From Cannabis sativa (taxonomy: Eukaryota; Streptophyta; Magnoliopsida; Rosales; Cannabaceae): a stretch of 64,000 nucleotides of DNA. The notes below the pieces were generated by a model that had not been told where the DNA came from, made no database searches, and saw only the letters and a list, made by a program, of their open reading frames with translations. Each line of letters begins with the position of its first letter. The stretch's first letter is position 1. Below are positions 23,747 through 33,389 of this stretch, one piece after another. Position numbers and translations under genes: made by a program. The stretch is from NCBI RefSeq assembly GCF_029168945.1, contig NC_083603.1, forward strand, positions 33,701,396 to 33,765,395, written 5' to 3'.

Positions 23747-24613
23747 TTAAAGTTTATAAATAGAAATACCTTGTTTCTTCGCAAGAAGTTTAGGACACTG
23801 GGGTTTCCAATGACCTTTCTCATTCCAGTCGAAACACTTTCCTTTAAGAGTAGCATCACCAGAAGCAGCAGCCTTTTTGTGTTTCATGGCTTTTGCACGC
23901 TTCTTGGTGTTCTTCCACTTCTTCTTCGATTTGGGTTTCGAAGCAGAGGCAACATTTGCTTCAGGTTTTATCGTCCCATTACCATTCCTAGGATTGTAAG
24001 GTTTACTCCCTTTCTTCTTGGGTCCTCCAATCAAATTTTCATAAGTTTGAAGGTCATTGACTAACTCATGAAAGTCTATTTCCTTCTTATTCATGACATA
24101 ATTTGATGTGTATGGTAGAAATGCTGGAGTCAGGCTATTCAAGATAAGGCTTACTTGAGTAGCACTATCCATTTCAGCACCATGATCCTGGGCTTCTTGG
24201 AAATAACTTGCCATGAGGAGAACATGGTCACGCACGTTTTGATGAGGTTCCATCCGTGCATTAATGTACTTCTTAGTCGTGTCAAAGCGAGACTGAAGTG
24301 ATGGCTTACCGAATAGCTCATTTAACTTCGTCATTACTTCAGCAGCCTTTTCGGTTTTAGAAAACTGAGTTTTGAGGGTGTCAACCATGCTGGAAAGCAT
24401 AAAGTATAGAGCTTTGTCATTTGCTTTCTGCCAACGCTCATACTTTTCTTTCACAGCTTTGGATGCATTATCCCTAGGCACTTCAGGTGACGACTCAGTT
24501 AAAACAAACAAGGCACTTTCTCCTATGAGAGCAATATTAATGTTCTCATTCCATTTAGGAAAGTTAGATCCATTCAGCTTATTCTCAGTCAACAGTGATA
24601 ACATGGGATTCAT
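23747..24613 (-). CDS. gag: Element C2 gag (capsid-nucleocapsid protein)
   Basis: Open frame of 288 residues. I chose the internal Met at 24613 (MNPMLSLLTENKLNG) because it matches where copia gag proteins begin; the frame is open 14 codons further upstream. Residues 1-100 have the copia gag start pattern 'LNGSNFPKWNENI', residues about 100-190 the UBN2-type capsid region ('SRFDTTKKYINARM', 'ILNSLTPAF'). A Lys-rich stretch (about 200-255) and a zinc knuckle near residue 263 follow. The knuckle reads CFDWNEKGHWKPQC, so its second Cys is Trp and zinc binding should be impaired. The stop comes soon after, so no protease is fused. Role: forms the virus-like particle. It is the only full-length gag in the window. 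Confidence 0.88.
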   Translation of the reverse strand: MNPMLSLLTENKLNGSNFPKWNENINIALIGESALFVLTESSPEVPRDNASKAVKEKYERWQKANDKALYFMLSSMVDTLKTQFSKTEKAAEVMTKLNELFGKPSLQSRFDTTKKYINARMEPHQNVRDHVLLMASYFQEAQDHGAEMDSATQVSLILNSLTPAFLPYTSNYVMNKKEIDFHELVNDLQTYENLIGGPKKKGSKPYNPRNGNGTIKPEANVASASKPKSKKKWKNTKKRAKAMKHKKAAASGDATLKGKCFDWNEKGHWKPQCPKLLAKKQGISIYKL

Positions 24614-26611
24614 TATGATAATATAGGATACTACAAAATAATAGAAATCAATCAATAATGGTTTAACAAAAAATCAATTCAGAAATTATAAGCACATAGC
24701 AAGTAGGAATGATATGAGAAAATAATAATAAAAAAAATTCAATCCTAAATAATTTCCAAGGTTTTTCAACAAACTGATATCAGTGTCCCGTTTAGGCGAG
24801 AGTCAAAGCTACCATCTATTGAATAGAGTTGTCAGCTCATCTAAAATGTTAAACATTCTAGCAACCTTTTATTCGATCAAGATTGGAATCCAGCGTTGTC
24901 CCGTTTAGGCGAGAGTCAAGGCTATTCTATCTTATGAGCTACTACCATTGTTTTGCAATTTGCAAGTCAAATATGGTCGTCACCATTAGGGTGATCCATA
25001 CCATATAAAACACTTACAAACTACTTAACTTTCGAAATTAAACGGTGTGAAATTGCTAATGAACGTTCCTCCATTAGGGAGGATTACTCACTAAAACAAA
25101 CGCGATGTAAAACCAACAATGGAGATCGAATATCTTAATAATAATAAAGCTCATTCTTTAAAATGTATTTTCTTTATTATTCTAATAATTATATTCATTA
25201 AATATCAAATTTAGAATTAAAAAATTCAAAATAAGAATTTAATATAATATTTATAAAATTATACTTTGATGGTGATTGAAATAAAATTAATTATTTCCAT
25301 CTTAGTAGTAATTTTAAATATAAATATTAAGGAAATTAATTTAAGTTGTATTAATTTAAATTAATTAGTAACTTAAAAATTTCCTTAAGAATATATTTAT
25401 TGTATTCGAAAAAATAAAGTATAAAAACTATACAAATTTTCGAAAATAATAAAACTTAGAAAAATACTTCAAGCAAAAATATCATCTATCTAGATTTTCT
25501 TTTGACTAATTAATTCAATTTCTAATAATATATATATTTTAAATTTCATTTATTTTAAATTAATCAATGGATGAAAAAATCATTGATTAAAGTTGGTCCA
25601 AGAATTAATTTACAACTCAATCTATTTTTCAAGATAAATTCAAAAATATTGCATAATTAAAATGCAATTTTCGAAATTGATTAATAAAATAAAGAAAAAA
25701 AATATATTTTGAAAATTATTTAAATTTAAGTTGAAAAATTAAATTTCAACCTAAAAATAAATTTCTATTTAGTTAAGTGTCATGAAAAATAAATATTTAA
25801 GAATGATGATGAGAATCAACTTAGATATTTAAATTTTTCATTTTAATTAAATGTATTAAATTCAAGAAATAAATAATTAAGTGTAGAAAATGCTTAATTA
25901 TTAATTTCTAGTTTAATACTAGGAAAAATATACTTAAATAAAATTGTACCAAAATTAATTATTTAAATAATTAATTTCACAATGTATAATATTTTCCTAT
26001 TTAAATATTAGAAATAATAAGTAGTCTAGAAATAACTATCTAGAAAATATCTGATTTGACCAAGTATCTTTTCAACAAAAATTTGAAAAATATCTAATTT
26101 AAGTTGTATAGAAAAAAAAATCTTGAACTTAAATAATTTCAAATTTAGATTTAATTAAATATCAAAAATTAAGTTGTTACCACTTAATTTTAAAAAATAT
26201 TCCATTTTAAGTTTAAAACTAACTTAAAAAATATCTTAAGAATCTTTAATAACTAATGCTTAGGATTCCTCAACTTAATTTAAATTTAAATAAAATATTC
26301 AAATTTATGTTAGATATGAAAAATCAGTTAATATAACTGATTTATAACTTAAATAGGAATATTTAATTAAATAAGTTCGAGAAAGAATCTAGTTAGTTAA
26401 AATTCTTTATTTAATTAAATACAAGAAAAATACAAATAGTTTGTCTAGAAAAAATATCTAAAACTAAAAGTGTTTTTCTTAAAATTAACTTTAAAATATT
26501 AAAATGAAAATAAATTTTCATATATTTTAAAAGTTAATTATGTTGCTAATTCAATTTTATTAGGTCAAACTAATATAATTAACCTAGTACAGTTATTCAA
26601 ATCAGGCAAAT

Positions 26612-26703
26612 GGGCCTTCACAATTGGGGTAGTTCATGTGAAGGGGTGCTGGGTTCAGTATGTCGTACCCACTTCTATGGCTCCCAACTCTCACACAAGG
26701 CCC
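26612..26703 (-). ncRNA. Predicted structured block in the C2 leader
   Basis: A 92-base segment closed by complementary ends GGGCCTT (26612-26618) and AAGGCCC (26697-26703), with an inner CTTCAC/GTGAAG stem and a GGGT/ACCC pairing. The same block, with the same closing stem, is at 62098-62189 in E. It is a cis-acting RNA element at most, not an independent RNA gene. Confidence 0.45.
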
Positions 26704-27773
26704 AAAAGAGAGGAGTTTGACCTTAAAATAAATAACTGTTATTAATTGAATAGGTCCAAAAACTAAATGGACCTAAATAAAATCTATCATGGCGGGACAT
26801 TTTATTTAGCAACAACCTACATGCATCTATACAATAAAATAAACATATAGGCTCACATAGGTACACACTTGGATGGATCCTATCATCTATACAATAAAAT
26901 TTACCTGTTGCAAATTATTAACTTGACCAAGGGATCCATCAGATCATTAGATCTGGCAAAAAGTTAACCATGGTTATTTGCAATCAAGTAATAATAGGTT
27001 TTGAAAACTTACAAACAAGCTAAAACCATATACTCCTGCAACAAGGTTAGCTGGATAGTTGAAAGTAGGATTTATTTAATTTTAAATAAATAAATTTCGA
27101 AAATAAAATAAATAAAATTAATATTTAATTTTCAAAAAAAAAATATTTATTTTCGAAAATAAAAAAATATTTAATTTCGAAATTATTTAAAATTAATAAA
27201 TATTTAAAATTAAACCTACAATTATGAAAAATTAGGTTTCAACTAACCTAAATATCATTTCAAAATTTGCTAACTACTTTTAAAAATTAAATGTTATCTT
27301 ATAAATAAAAATTAAATAAAAATTAAAAAAAAGATAAATTAAATTTCTTTTGTAGATTTTTAAATTTAATTTAAATAAATAAAATAACAAAATTTAAAAG
27401 TTAGCAAAATATCTGACATCTATTTAAAATTTCATGATTATAGTTATTTTATTTTAAATGTAAATAAGGTCAAATTATTTTAAAAAATAATTAATTTAAA
27501 AAATTTAATATCTGACCTTAAATTTAAAAATAAGATAAGATATAATCAAATTTAAAAATAAGATAGATAATTAAGCAAAAAGATAGATATTTACTATTTT
27601 AAATTCAAATTACACTATAATCATTAATTAAATTAAAAAAATATTAAATAAATTAATTATGATAATTAGAATTGAATTAGGAATAGTAAATGTCTAAATA
27701 CAAAACTACACAAAAAATCGGAAGTTAAATCCATGAAAAAGCATGAAAAAATGAAGAAAAACGAAAAATTTGC

Positions 27774-27990
27774 GAGCTGTACGGACGGGATGGAGTGCAT
27801 ACCCGTCCGCGCGCGCATGATTGGTGCTGGGCCGAGAAAACTCGACGGAATGGGGAACACGCAGGATTTGTACGCGCGGGGAAGGGTGTCTTCAGACACC
27901 CGTGGGTGTTGCTTCGGACAGGATGCTGTCCGAACACGCGTGTGACCGAGATGCACTTGGTTTCGCGCGTGTGTGTGTGTGTCAGCATCC
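27774..27990 (-). ncRNA. GC-rich hairpin cluster in the C2 leader
   Basis: A GC-rich island in AT-rich DNA. Perfect inverted repeats: CGGACGGG/CCCGTCCG (27782-27789 and 27802-27809), GGGTGTC/GACACCC with a 4-base loop (27884-27901), and TTCGGACAG/CTGTCCGAA with a 4-base loop (27913-27934). A short GT repeat follows at about 27967-27981. The first hairpin is shared with E, and a sequence-divergent counterpart is in C3. Confidence 0.5.
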
Positions 27991-28245
27991 TTATCTTTTT
28001 TTTTGGAATCTCCAAAAAATCATAACTAATTCAAATTAAATCGAAATTGAGTTCTGTAAAAAAGTAACTTGCTTAATTTTTTCCATACTATCCATTAAAA
28101 ATAATTCCAGAAACAAAATTTCAATTACTTTTCACGAAAATTCACAAACATCAATCAATCATCATATAACACTCAATACAACATGAAACCATCCAAATTA
28201 CAAACAATCGTTTTAAAGTCCAAATTTCTTGCAAGCAAATCAATT

Positions 28246-28263
28246 ACCATGGCTCTGAGGCCA
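28246..28263 (-). other. Element C2 primer binding site
   Basis: The same variant initiator-Met type site as B (sense TGGCCTCAGAGCCATGGT), two bases inside the 5' LTR. Confidence 0.8.
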
Positions 28264-28265
28264 GT

Positions 28266-30125
28266 TGTTAGAACTTATTTTACCAAGATCTTAGATCTAC
28301 TCACAAGTATGTTGTTTAACACCCTAAATGTGAACTTGCTAAAACGATAAAATAAAGTCATATAAAGTTAAGAAAACCTTACATTGATGCAGCGGAATGA
28401 ATGTCTCCTTCCACTCAGATCTCTAACCCTTGTATCCTTTCTGTCGCAGAGTATAATCAAGATCTGAGCCCGAATGTCCTTCTCTTTGAGTTTGATCCTT
28501 CACAGTCTTCCAATCTATGATTGAGTTACTACTTTCTGTGTGTGGGCACTCACTCTTTCACTAGGGTCGAAATTTAGGAAGAGAAAAGAGAAGAGGGGGG
28601 TTTCTGAAGAGAGAAATTTCTGTCAGAAAAGGTTATTAAAAACTTGTGATTTGACTGAGCCATCACTTTCTATTTGTACGCAACAACTAGGTTTAGGTTA
28701 GGAATTATTTGGCATTAAAATAATAAAAAAACAATTTGAATTTCCACAATAAGTGGCCGGCCATGGTGTGATAATGGGCCACACTTGATTTTGCAGTTTT
28801 AACAAATTTTATTTCTATTTTCTCAAAAACGCCAATTTTCCAATTCTAACCTTTTAAATGCCAAAACTAATTATTTAATAACTAAAATAGATTATTAAAT
28901 AATATTGTCATTTAATTTAATTATTAACTAGACATATAAAGTCCATTAATAAACAAATAAACCTAGAATCTCTTTTCTTTACAATTTCACCCCTGCTTAG
29001 TGAAAATTCACAAAATTAGACATAGTCTAACTTTAGAATTATAATTGACTAATCACGAATCAATTATTGAGTCTTACAAGCAGAATGTTCTCAACTAGAA
29101 TGGGGACCATGGATTTATATGCTGAGCTTCCAATAAGTGAACCAAATTTACTAAGTAAATTCCTACTTATTAATTCTTCGTTGAATCCACTCTGAGAACT
29201 TAGGATTGCACTCTCAGACTTATATAGAGCATATTATATGTTCCACGATATAGATATGCTATCTCATTTAACCATTGTTATAATTTTATTGTGATTTAAA
29301 GATCCTCTATATAGATGATCTACATCGAGATGGGATAATTTTACCGTTCTCACCCCTATATGTATTTTTTCCCCTTAAAACACCTAGCTACCTGTAAATG
29401 GTGTTTAGTGATCTAATAATTAGTCAGTTAAACAAGAGCTCATCCATTTACTTCTATTTGCTAAGCTCGAAGGGAATCATCACTTGACTTCGATACACCA
29501 GTAGAAGCTATAGATTCCATATTTATGTTCAGCACTCCCACTCAATCATACTATCATGTTACCAAAATATACGTATCACCCTGACCCAAAAGTAGGCTTA
29601 ACTAATAAATCAAAGAACATGAATAGTAATCCTGAGTTGAGCCTAAGCATATCAGGATTTAGATTCTTTTAATCTTAAGATCAACTACTGATATTGACTT
29701 GGAAAGATATATATAACGGTAAGTTTGTAATATCTTAACTTAGTTGCAATATCGGTCCAGTCCAATGTATACTCCATACATTCGAAACTAGTATACTTTA
29801 CTAATGTCCTAGAAAGAACATAACACTTACTCCAAGTGTAAGTACACATCATCGCTGATTATCACATTAGTGTAAATCCAAAACACTGATGAAACAGGGA
29901 CTTAGTCTTTTGATTCATATGATCACAATCACATTCCACTGTGTTGACGATACTGTAATTGTGAATAAACATATGATCTGGATTTAACTGATTCTGTGTG
30001 TAAATTGAACAAACATATTAAACCATTAGCATGTAAAATTTATGCAAACATAAATCACTTCAAATTTCTTATATTGACAACTAATCAGATTGTAATGAGT
30101 TTTATTTAGAGCATAAAACCCAACA
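28266..30125 (-). repeat. Element C2 5' LTR
   Basis: 1860 bp, TGTTAGAACTT to CCAACA. Differs from the 3' LTR by scattered substitutions and a deletion near 28598. The TATA box is mutated to TACAAATA in sense (28671-28678), so the promoter of this copy may be weak. Confidence 0.92.
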
Positions 30126-30130
30126 GTGGA

Positions 30131-30763
30131 AGCCCCTCAAAGATCAGAGTGTATGTAATCCAATTTTCCCTTTGTTGTGTGTTTCCCTGGTGAGAATTTC
30201 AGCTTGCAGCACTTGCGATAAACACAGTCATCACAGAACTCTAGTTTCTCTCCCAGTTTGCCCTTGAGAATGCCTTGTTTTTCAAGTTCACTCATGCCTC
30301 TTTCACTAACATGACCTAGCCTAAGGTTCCATAGCCTAGTACTTTCCATGTCAGGCCCTTTAATAACCATGTCATTTTCACCAATGATAGTCTTTCCTTT
30401 GAGATAATAAATTCCATTCTTAAGTTCTCCTTTCATGACTATCAATGAGCCTTTCATGACCTTACAAGAACTATCAATCTTTATAGTATGACCCTTCTCA
30501 ATCAATTCACCAATGGAAAGTAAGTTTCTCTTTAAATCTGGAACATACCTGACTTCCTGTATGCTTCTGATTTGATCATCGTGCAGTTTTAGCCTCACTG
30601 TTCCTATTCCAGCAATCTTGCATGCTTTATTGTCACCGTACAAGACTGATCCACCATCTAATTTCTTGAAACTATTGAACAGGTCTCTTCTTGGTGTCAT
30701 GTGAAATGAGCACCCTGAGTCAAGTATCCATGAATCACCTGATTCTTGGCTAGATACAACCAA
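30131..30763 (-). pseudogene. Element D protease and GAG-pre-integrase
   Basis: An open frame 30763-30137 carries the retropepsin motif 'WILDSGCSFHM' with the catalytic Asp-Ser-Gly, and 'YVPDLKRNLLSIG' typical of copia proteins. The pre-integrase domain follows with 'LWNLRLGHVSERGM' and the C-X2-C pair of the integrase zinc-binding site ('CDDCVYRK'). It ends 'IHSDL' plus a stop next to C2. On the far side of C2 the integrase resumes at 20018, so the two parts were one protein before the insertion. Confidence 0.9.
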
Positions 30764-30772
30764 AACATCATC

Positions 30773-31625
30773 TCATTCATAGACATCAGTTACCACACCA
30801 GCATCTCCTCTGTCTTTACTTTTGTCTCTTTGTAGTTTAGCTTTTAGTGCCCTGCATTCATCCCTGAAATGGCCCTCTTTCTTACAGTAGTAGCATTGTT
30901 TCGCTGCCTTTGAATTAGAATTCGATTTGTGTGACTGACTTGAACCCTTGTACTGCTTGTTCTTGTGGTTAGATTTGTGAAATCCACCTTTTTTTTCTCT
31001 GGTTTCTGATCTGCCTCTGACAAATGAACCTTCACCATAGCCATTCAATTTGTCTTCATTTCTTTTCTGAATTTCCTTGGAATTTAGTGCAGATTTTACT
31101 TCTATCATAGACAAAGATTCTTTTCCATAAAGAATTGTGTCCACAAAATGTTCATAACTCTTTGGTAATGTGCTGAGCAATAATATTCCTTGATCCTTCA
31201 TCTTCTATCTTGACACCAATGTTACTCAGGTCCAAGATTATTCGATTGAACTCATCATGATGCTTCCTCAGATATTTTGTTTCATCCATTCTCATCGTGT
31301 ACAGCTTCTTCTTTAGGTAGAGTTTGTTAGCCAATGATTTCTTCAAATAAATCGATGCCAACCTTTCCCATAACCCCAATGCAGTGTCCTCATTTGACAC
31401 TTCCCTGAGAACTTCATCTCCCAGACTCAATAGAATGGCACTGTGTGCCTTGTTCTGAATTTCTTTGATTTTCTTCTTGTCATCTCCAAGAGCATCAAGC
31501 TCTTCTCGATCAATTGCCTTTGATATTCCTTGATGTACTAGGAGTGCCTTCATTTTAATCCTCCATAGACCAAAGTCATCGTTTGTCCCATTGAACTTGT
31601 CAACTTCAAACCGAGTGGAAGTCAT
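30773..31625 (-). pseudogene. Element D gag, frameshifted
   Basis: Starts 'MTSTRFEVDKFNGTNDDFGLW' split over two overlapping frames (31625-31152 and 31201-30773). A single extra base around 31195 explains the shift. The first frame holds the capsid region ('LWERLASIYLKKSLANKLYLKKKL'), the second its end ('LLSTLPKSYEHF') and a CX2CX4HX4C zinc knuckle (CYYCKKEGHFRDEC). A stop separates gag from the protease frame. Total length about 280 residues, normal for Tork-type gag. Confidence 0.9.
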
Positions 31626-31695
31626 TGCAGATTAGTTCTTGGTTCTTTTCTTGATGTTCTTGATGTTCTTGATTCAGTTCTTTGGTGATGCCCCT

Positions 31696-31714
31696 CAACT
31701 GAGCTCTGATACCA
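31696..31714 (-). other. Element D primer binding site (initiator-Met tRNA)
   Basis: Read on minus: TGGTATCAGAGCTCAGTTG, two bases inside the 5' LTR. The first 12 bases match the 3' end complement of plant initiator-Met tRNA. Confidence 0.9.
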
Positions 31715-31716
31715 TT

Positions 31717-32325
31717 TGATGTGATCAATGCATGATCAACAACCTCGCACACAACACAAAACAAAGATTCTGGTCAAGAACAGAGCAATACAAATGTAAA
31801 TTGAATAATGCAGCTATGAACTGAAGCCTATAAACCAGTAACAACCAATGACAAGAACCAGGATTGAAACAAACATAGATAAGCAATTAAGAGCAATGAA
31901 GTAGGAGAAAGAAATCAAAACACAATTAGATTTTACGAGGTTCGAACAAGTGAAGTTGATTCACTTGCCTACTCCTCGGCCAGAACAGCCCCTATGGCTT
32001 TTAGTCTTTTATTGATGCTAGAATAGAGAGGATTACAAAGTTGATTACAAAGTGTTCTTTGACACATTCACTCATGAAGCAAAGCTTCAATTACAAAACA
32101 ACTCTCTCTCCAAGAATCACTCTCTGTTTCACTAAACTAGCACTCAAAAATCTCTCCCAAAACAATGTCGCTGGAATGCTATAACAGTTTGGCTATTTAT
32201 AGCCTTTTTGATGCTAAACCCGATCCTAACTGTCATAACAGACAGTTAGGTAAAACAGTTAAGGGCATATATGTAAAATAAGACAACTTGATGTTTATAG
32301 CCTCTATTAGTGACCAAACATAACA
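31717..32325 (-). repeat. Element D 5' LTR
   Basis: 609 bp, followed by the target duplication ATTGA at 32326-32330. TATA box at 32194-32201 intact. Confidence 0.93.
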
Positions 32326-32330
32326 ATTGA

Positions 32331-32472
32331 GGATGGTGATTTTGATTTTGCTCCACCTGTAATGAAACGTGGATCATTGCCATCTTAAGAAGAAACAAAG
32401 ATGAATAAGGCTGAAAAAAGTTCTTTCCTTGAAATTAAGAAGAAGAAGAAGCAAGCAGATAAAATTCCTAAG
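32331..32472 (+). pseudogene. Host-gene exon, 3' part, after element D
   Basis: Continues the frame of 16665-16846 once D and one copy of ATTGA are removed: 'EDGDFDFAPPVMKRG', then an in-frame TAA (32386-32388), then 28 more open codons in the same frame, rich in Lys ('LEIKKKKKQADKIPK'). The run ends in AAG followed by GT at 32473, a good splice donor (CCTAAG/GTTTCA). The TAA is either a later mutation or the natural stop; the continuing frame and donor favour mutation. Product unknown: an acidic Asp/Phe motif followed by a basic tail, possibly nuclear. Confidence 0.55.
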
Positions 32473-32604
32473 GTTTCAATTTAGTTTCATTTTCGTTTTT
32501 CCCTAACTTAGAAATATGATATCTGTTCTTGGTTGTGTTTATTCATACTATTTTATTCTAGGGTTTATATTTTTTTAGTTGTTTTGACATTTTATTATTG
32601 ATAT
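32473..32604 (+). other. Probable start of host-gene intron
   Basis: T-rich sequence after the donor at 32473, ending where gypsy element G begins. Consistent with a plant intron, but no acceptor is identified because the far side of G has no recognised exon. Confidence 0.4.
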
Positions 32605-33096
32605 TATTATTCCAATTTTTGTCCATCTGATGTGGCATGTCCACTTAATCAAAATAGAAGAAACGTGGAATACAGTTTGTCAACAACCAGACAGGTACAC
32701 TCAATGCTGCTTCGAAGTGAAGAACAAGAAGTGTTTAGACCCAGGTCAGACCATAGTTGGCTGGCCAAGGAGGTTTGTCCGAATAAGGAAGGATGGTCGA
32801 CAAAGCTGAACAACAAGCTGTATGGAGAAATTGTATGAAAAAACTGTACAAAGAAGTTGAACAGCAAAGCTATATGGAAAAGAAGTGAGGATAGGGTTGT
32901 GAGGAAAGGGTTGTACAGATAACCCCTCAAATAAGGGTTGGTCGGCCAAGGCAAACAGACATGCCGGACAGACCCTAAAAATAGGGCTGCGGGCCTACTC
33001 GTGTAGATAGCCCCAAATTGGTCGAACAAAGTGGGGTCCACCACAAGCCTTCTAGAAGATTCTCAAGCCTAACTATAATTTCGGGATAGGTTTAAT
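32605..33096 (+). repeat. Gypsy element G, 5' LTR fragment
   Basis: Aligns along its length with 39350-39840, including the shared segments GTGGCATGTCCAC, GGTACACTC, CCAAGGAGGT, GACATGCCG and TCTTCTAGAAGATT. Cut at 33096 by a family-1 LTR piece. Overlapping open frames here are accidental. Confidence 0.75.
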
Positions 33097-33389
33097 TGTT
33101 GGGATTTTATGCCCTAAATAAAACCCATTTCAGTATAATCTTATTTGTTATCAATAGAAGATTAAAAGTCATCTATGTTTACATGTAGTTTTTATTTTTA
33201 TGGTTTAATGTATACAATTTCTGTTAAATCAAGAACATATAGTTGTTCAAAATTATAGTGATGTTAACACAGTGGAAGGTAATTGTGATTATATACTTCA
33301 AAAGTTAATGTCCCATGATTCATCAGTGCACTGGATTTACACTGATGTGATAGTCAGCGATAAAGCTTGCTTACACCTTAGATAAGTGT
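33097..33389 (+). repeat. Family-1 LTR fragment, plus orientation
   Basis: Starts TGTTGGGATTTTATGCCC, the sense start of a family-1 LTR, and matches the reverse complement of the last 300 bases of C3 (36950-37244). Cut after about 290 bases by the gypsy LTR at 33390. Confidence 0.85.

Larger units (their letters stand above)
24614..28245 (-). other. Element C2 long untranslated leader
   Basis: 3.6 kb between PBS and gag, unusually long for a copia element and very AT-rich, with no coding capacity. Three blocks are conserved with element E: paired boxes at 24783-24809 and 24895-24922, a fold-back block at 26584-26724, and a GC-rich hairpin cluster at 27774-27990. The AT-rich filler between the blocks diverges much more. 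Confidence 0.75.
20024..30125 (-). mobile_element. Element C2: family-1 non-autonomous copia element (gag only)
   Basis: A 10.1-kb element on minus inside the integrase region of D, flanked by perfect duplications GTGGA (20019-20023 and 30126-30130). LTRs of 1896 and 1860 bp are very similar. The order on minus is 5' LTR, PBS, 3.6-kb leader, intact gag, about 1.3 kb of decayed pol, polypurine tract, 3' LTR. Protease, integrase and a usable RT are missing, so it must have used enzymes from another element. Similar LTRs and an open gag say the insertion is recent. Confidence 0.93.
16847..32325 (-). mobile_element. Element D: Ty1/copia retrotransposon (Tork/Tnt1-like), interrupted by C2
   Basis: Complete by structure: LTRs of 612 and 609 bp (TGATGTGATCA..AACATAACA on plus), polypurine tract, pol and gag on minus, and a canonical initiator-Met PBS. 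A perfect 5-bp duplication ATTGA flanks it (16842-16846 and 32326-32330). Without the C2 insertion it is about 5.4 kb, a normal length for this group. Gag style and integrase motifs are closest to Tork-type elements; lineage naming is inference. The two LTRs differ at few positions, but the coding region has several stops and frameshifts. Confidence 0.93.

Noticed and set aside
27666..28039. Several overlapping open frames of 70-96 codons on both strands (also 63166-63394)
   Set aside because: They arise because the GC-rich island has few stop codons; frames are not conserved between C2 and E, and the region is an untranslated leader.
32632..33044. Overlapping frames on both strands (68 and 131 codons)
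   Set aside because: The sequence is the 5' LTR fragment of gypsy G; the matching 3' LTR (39350 onward) does not keep these frames.
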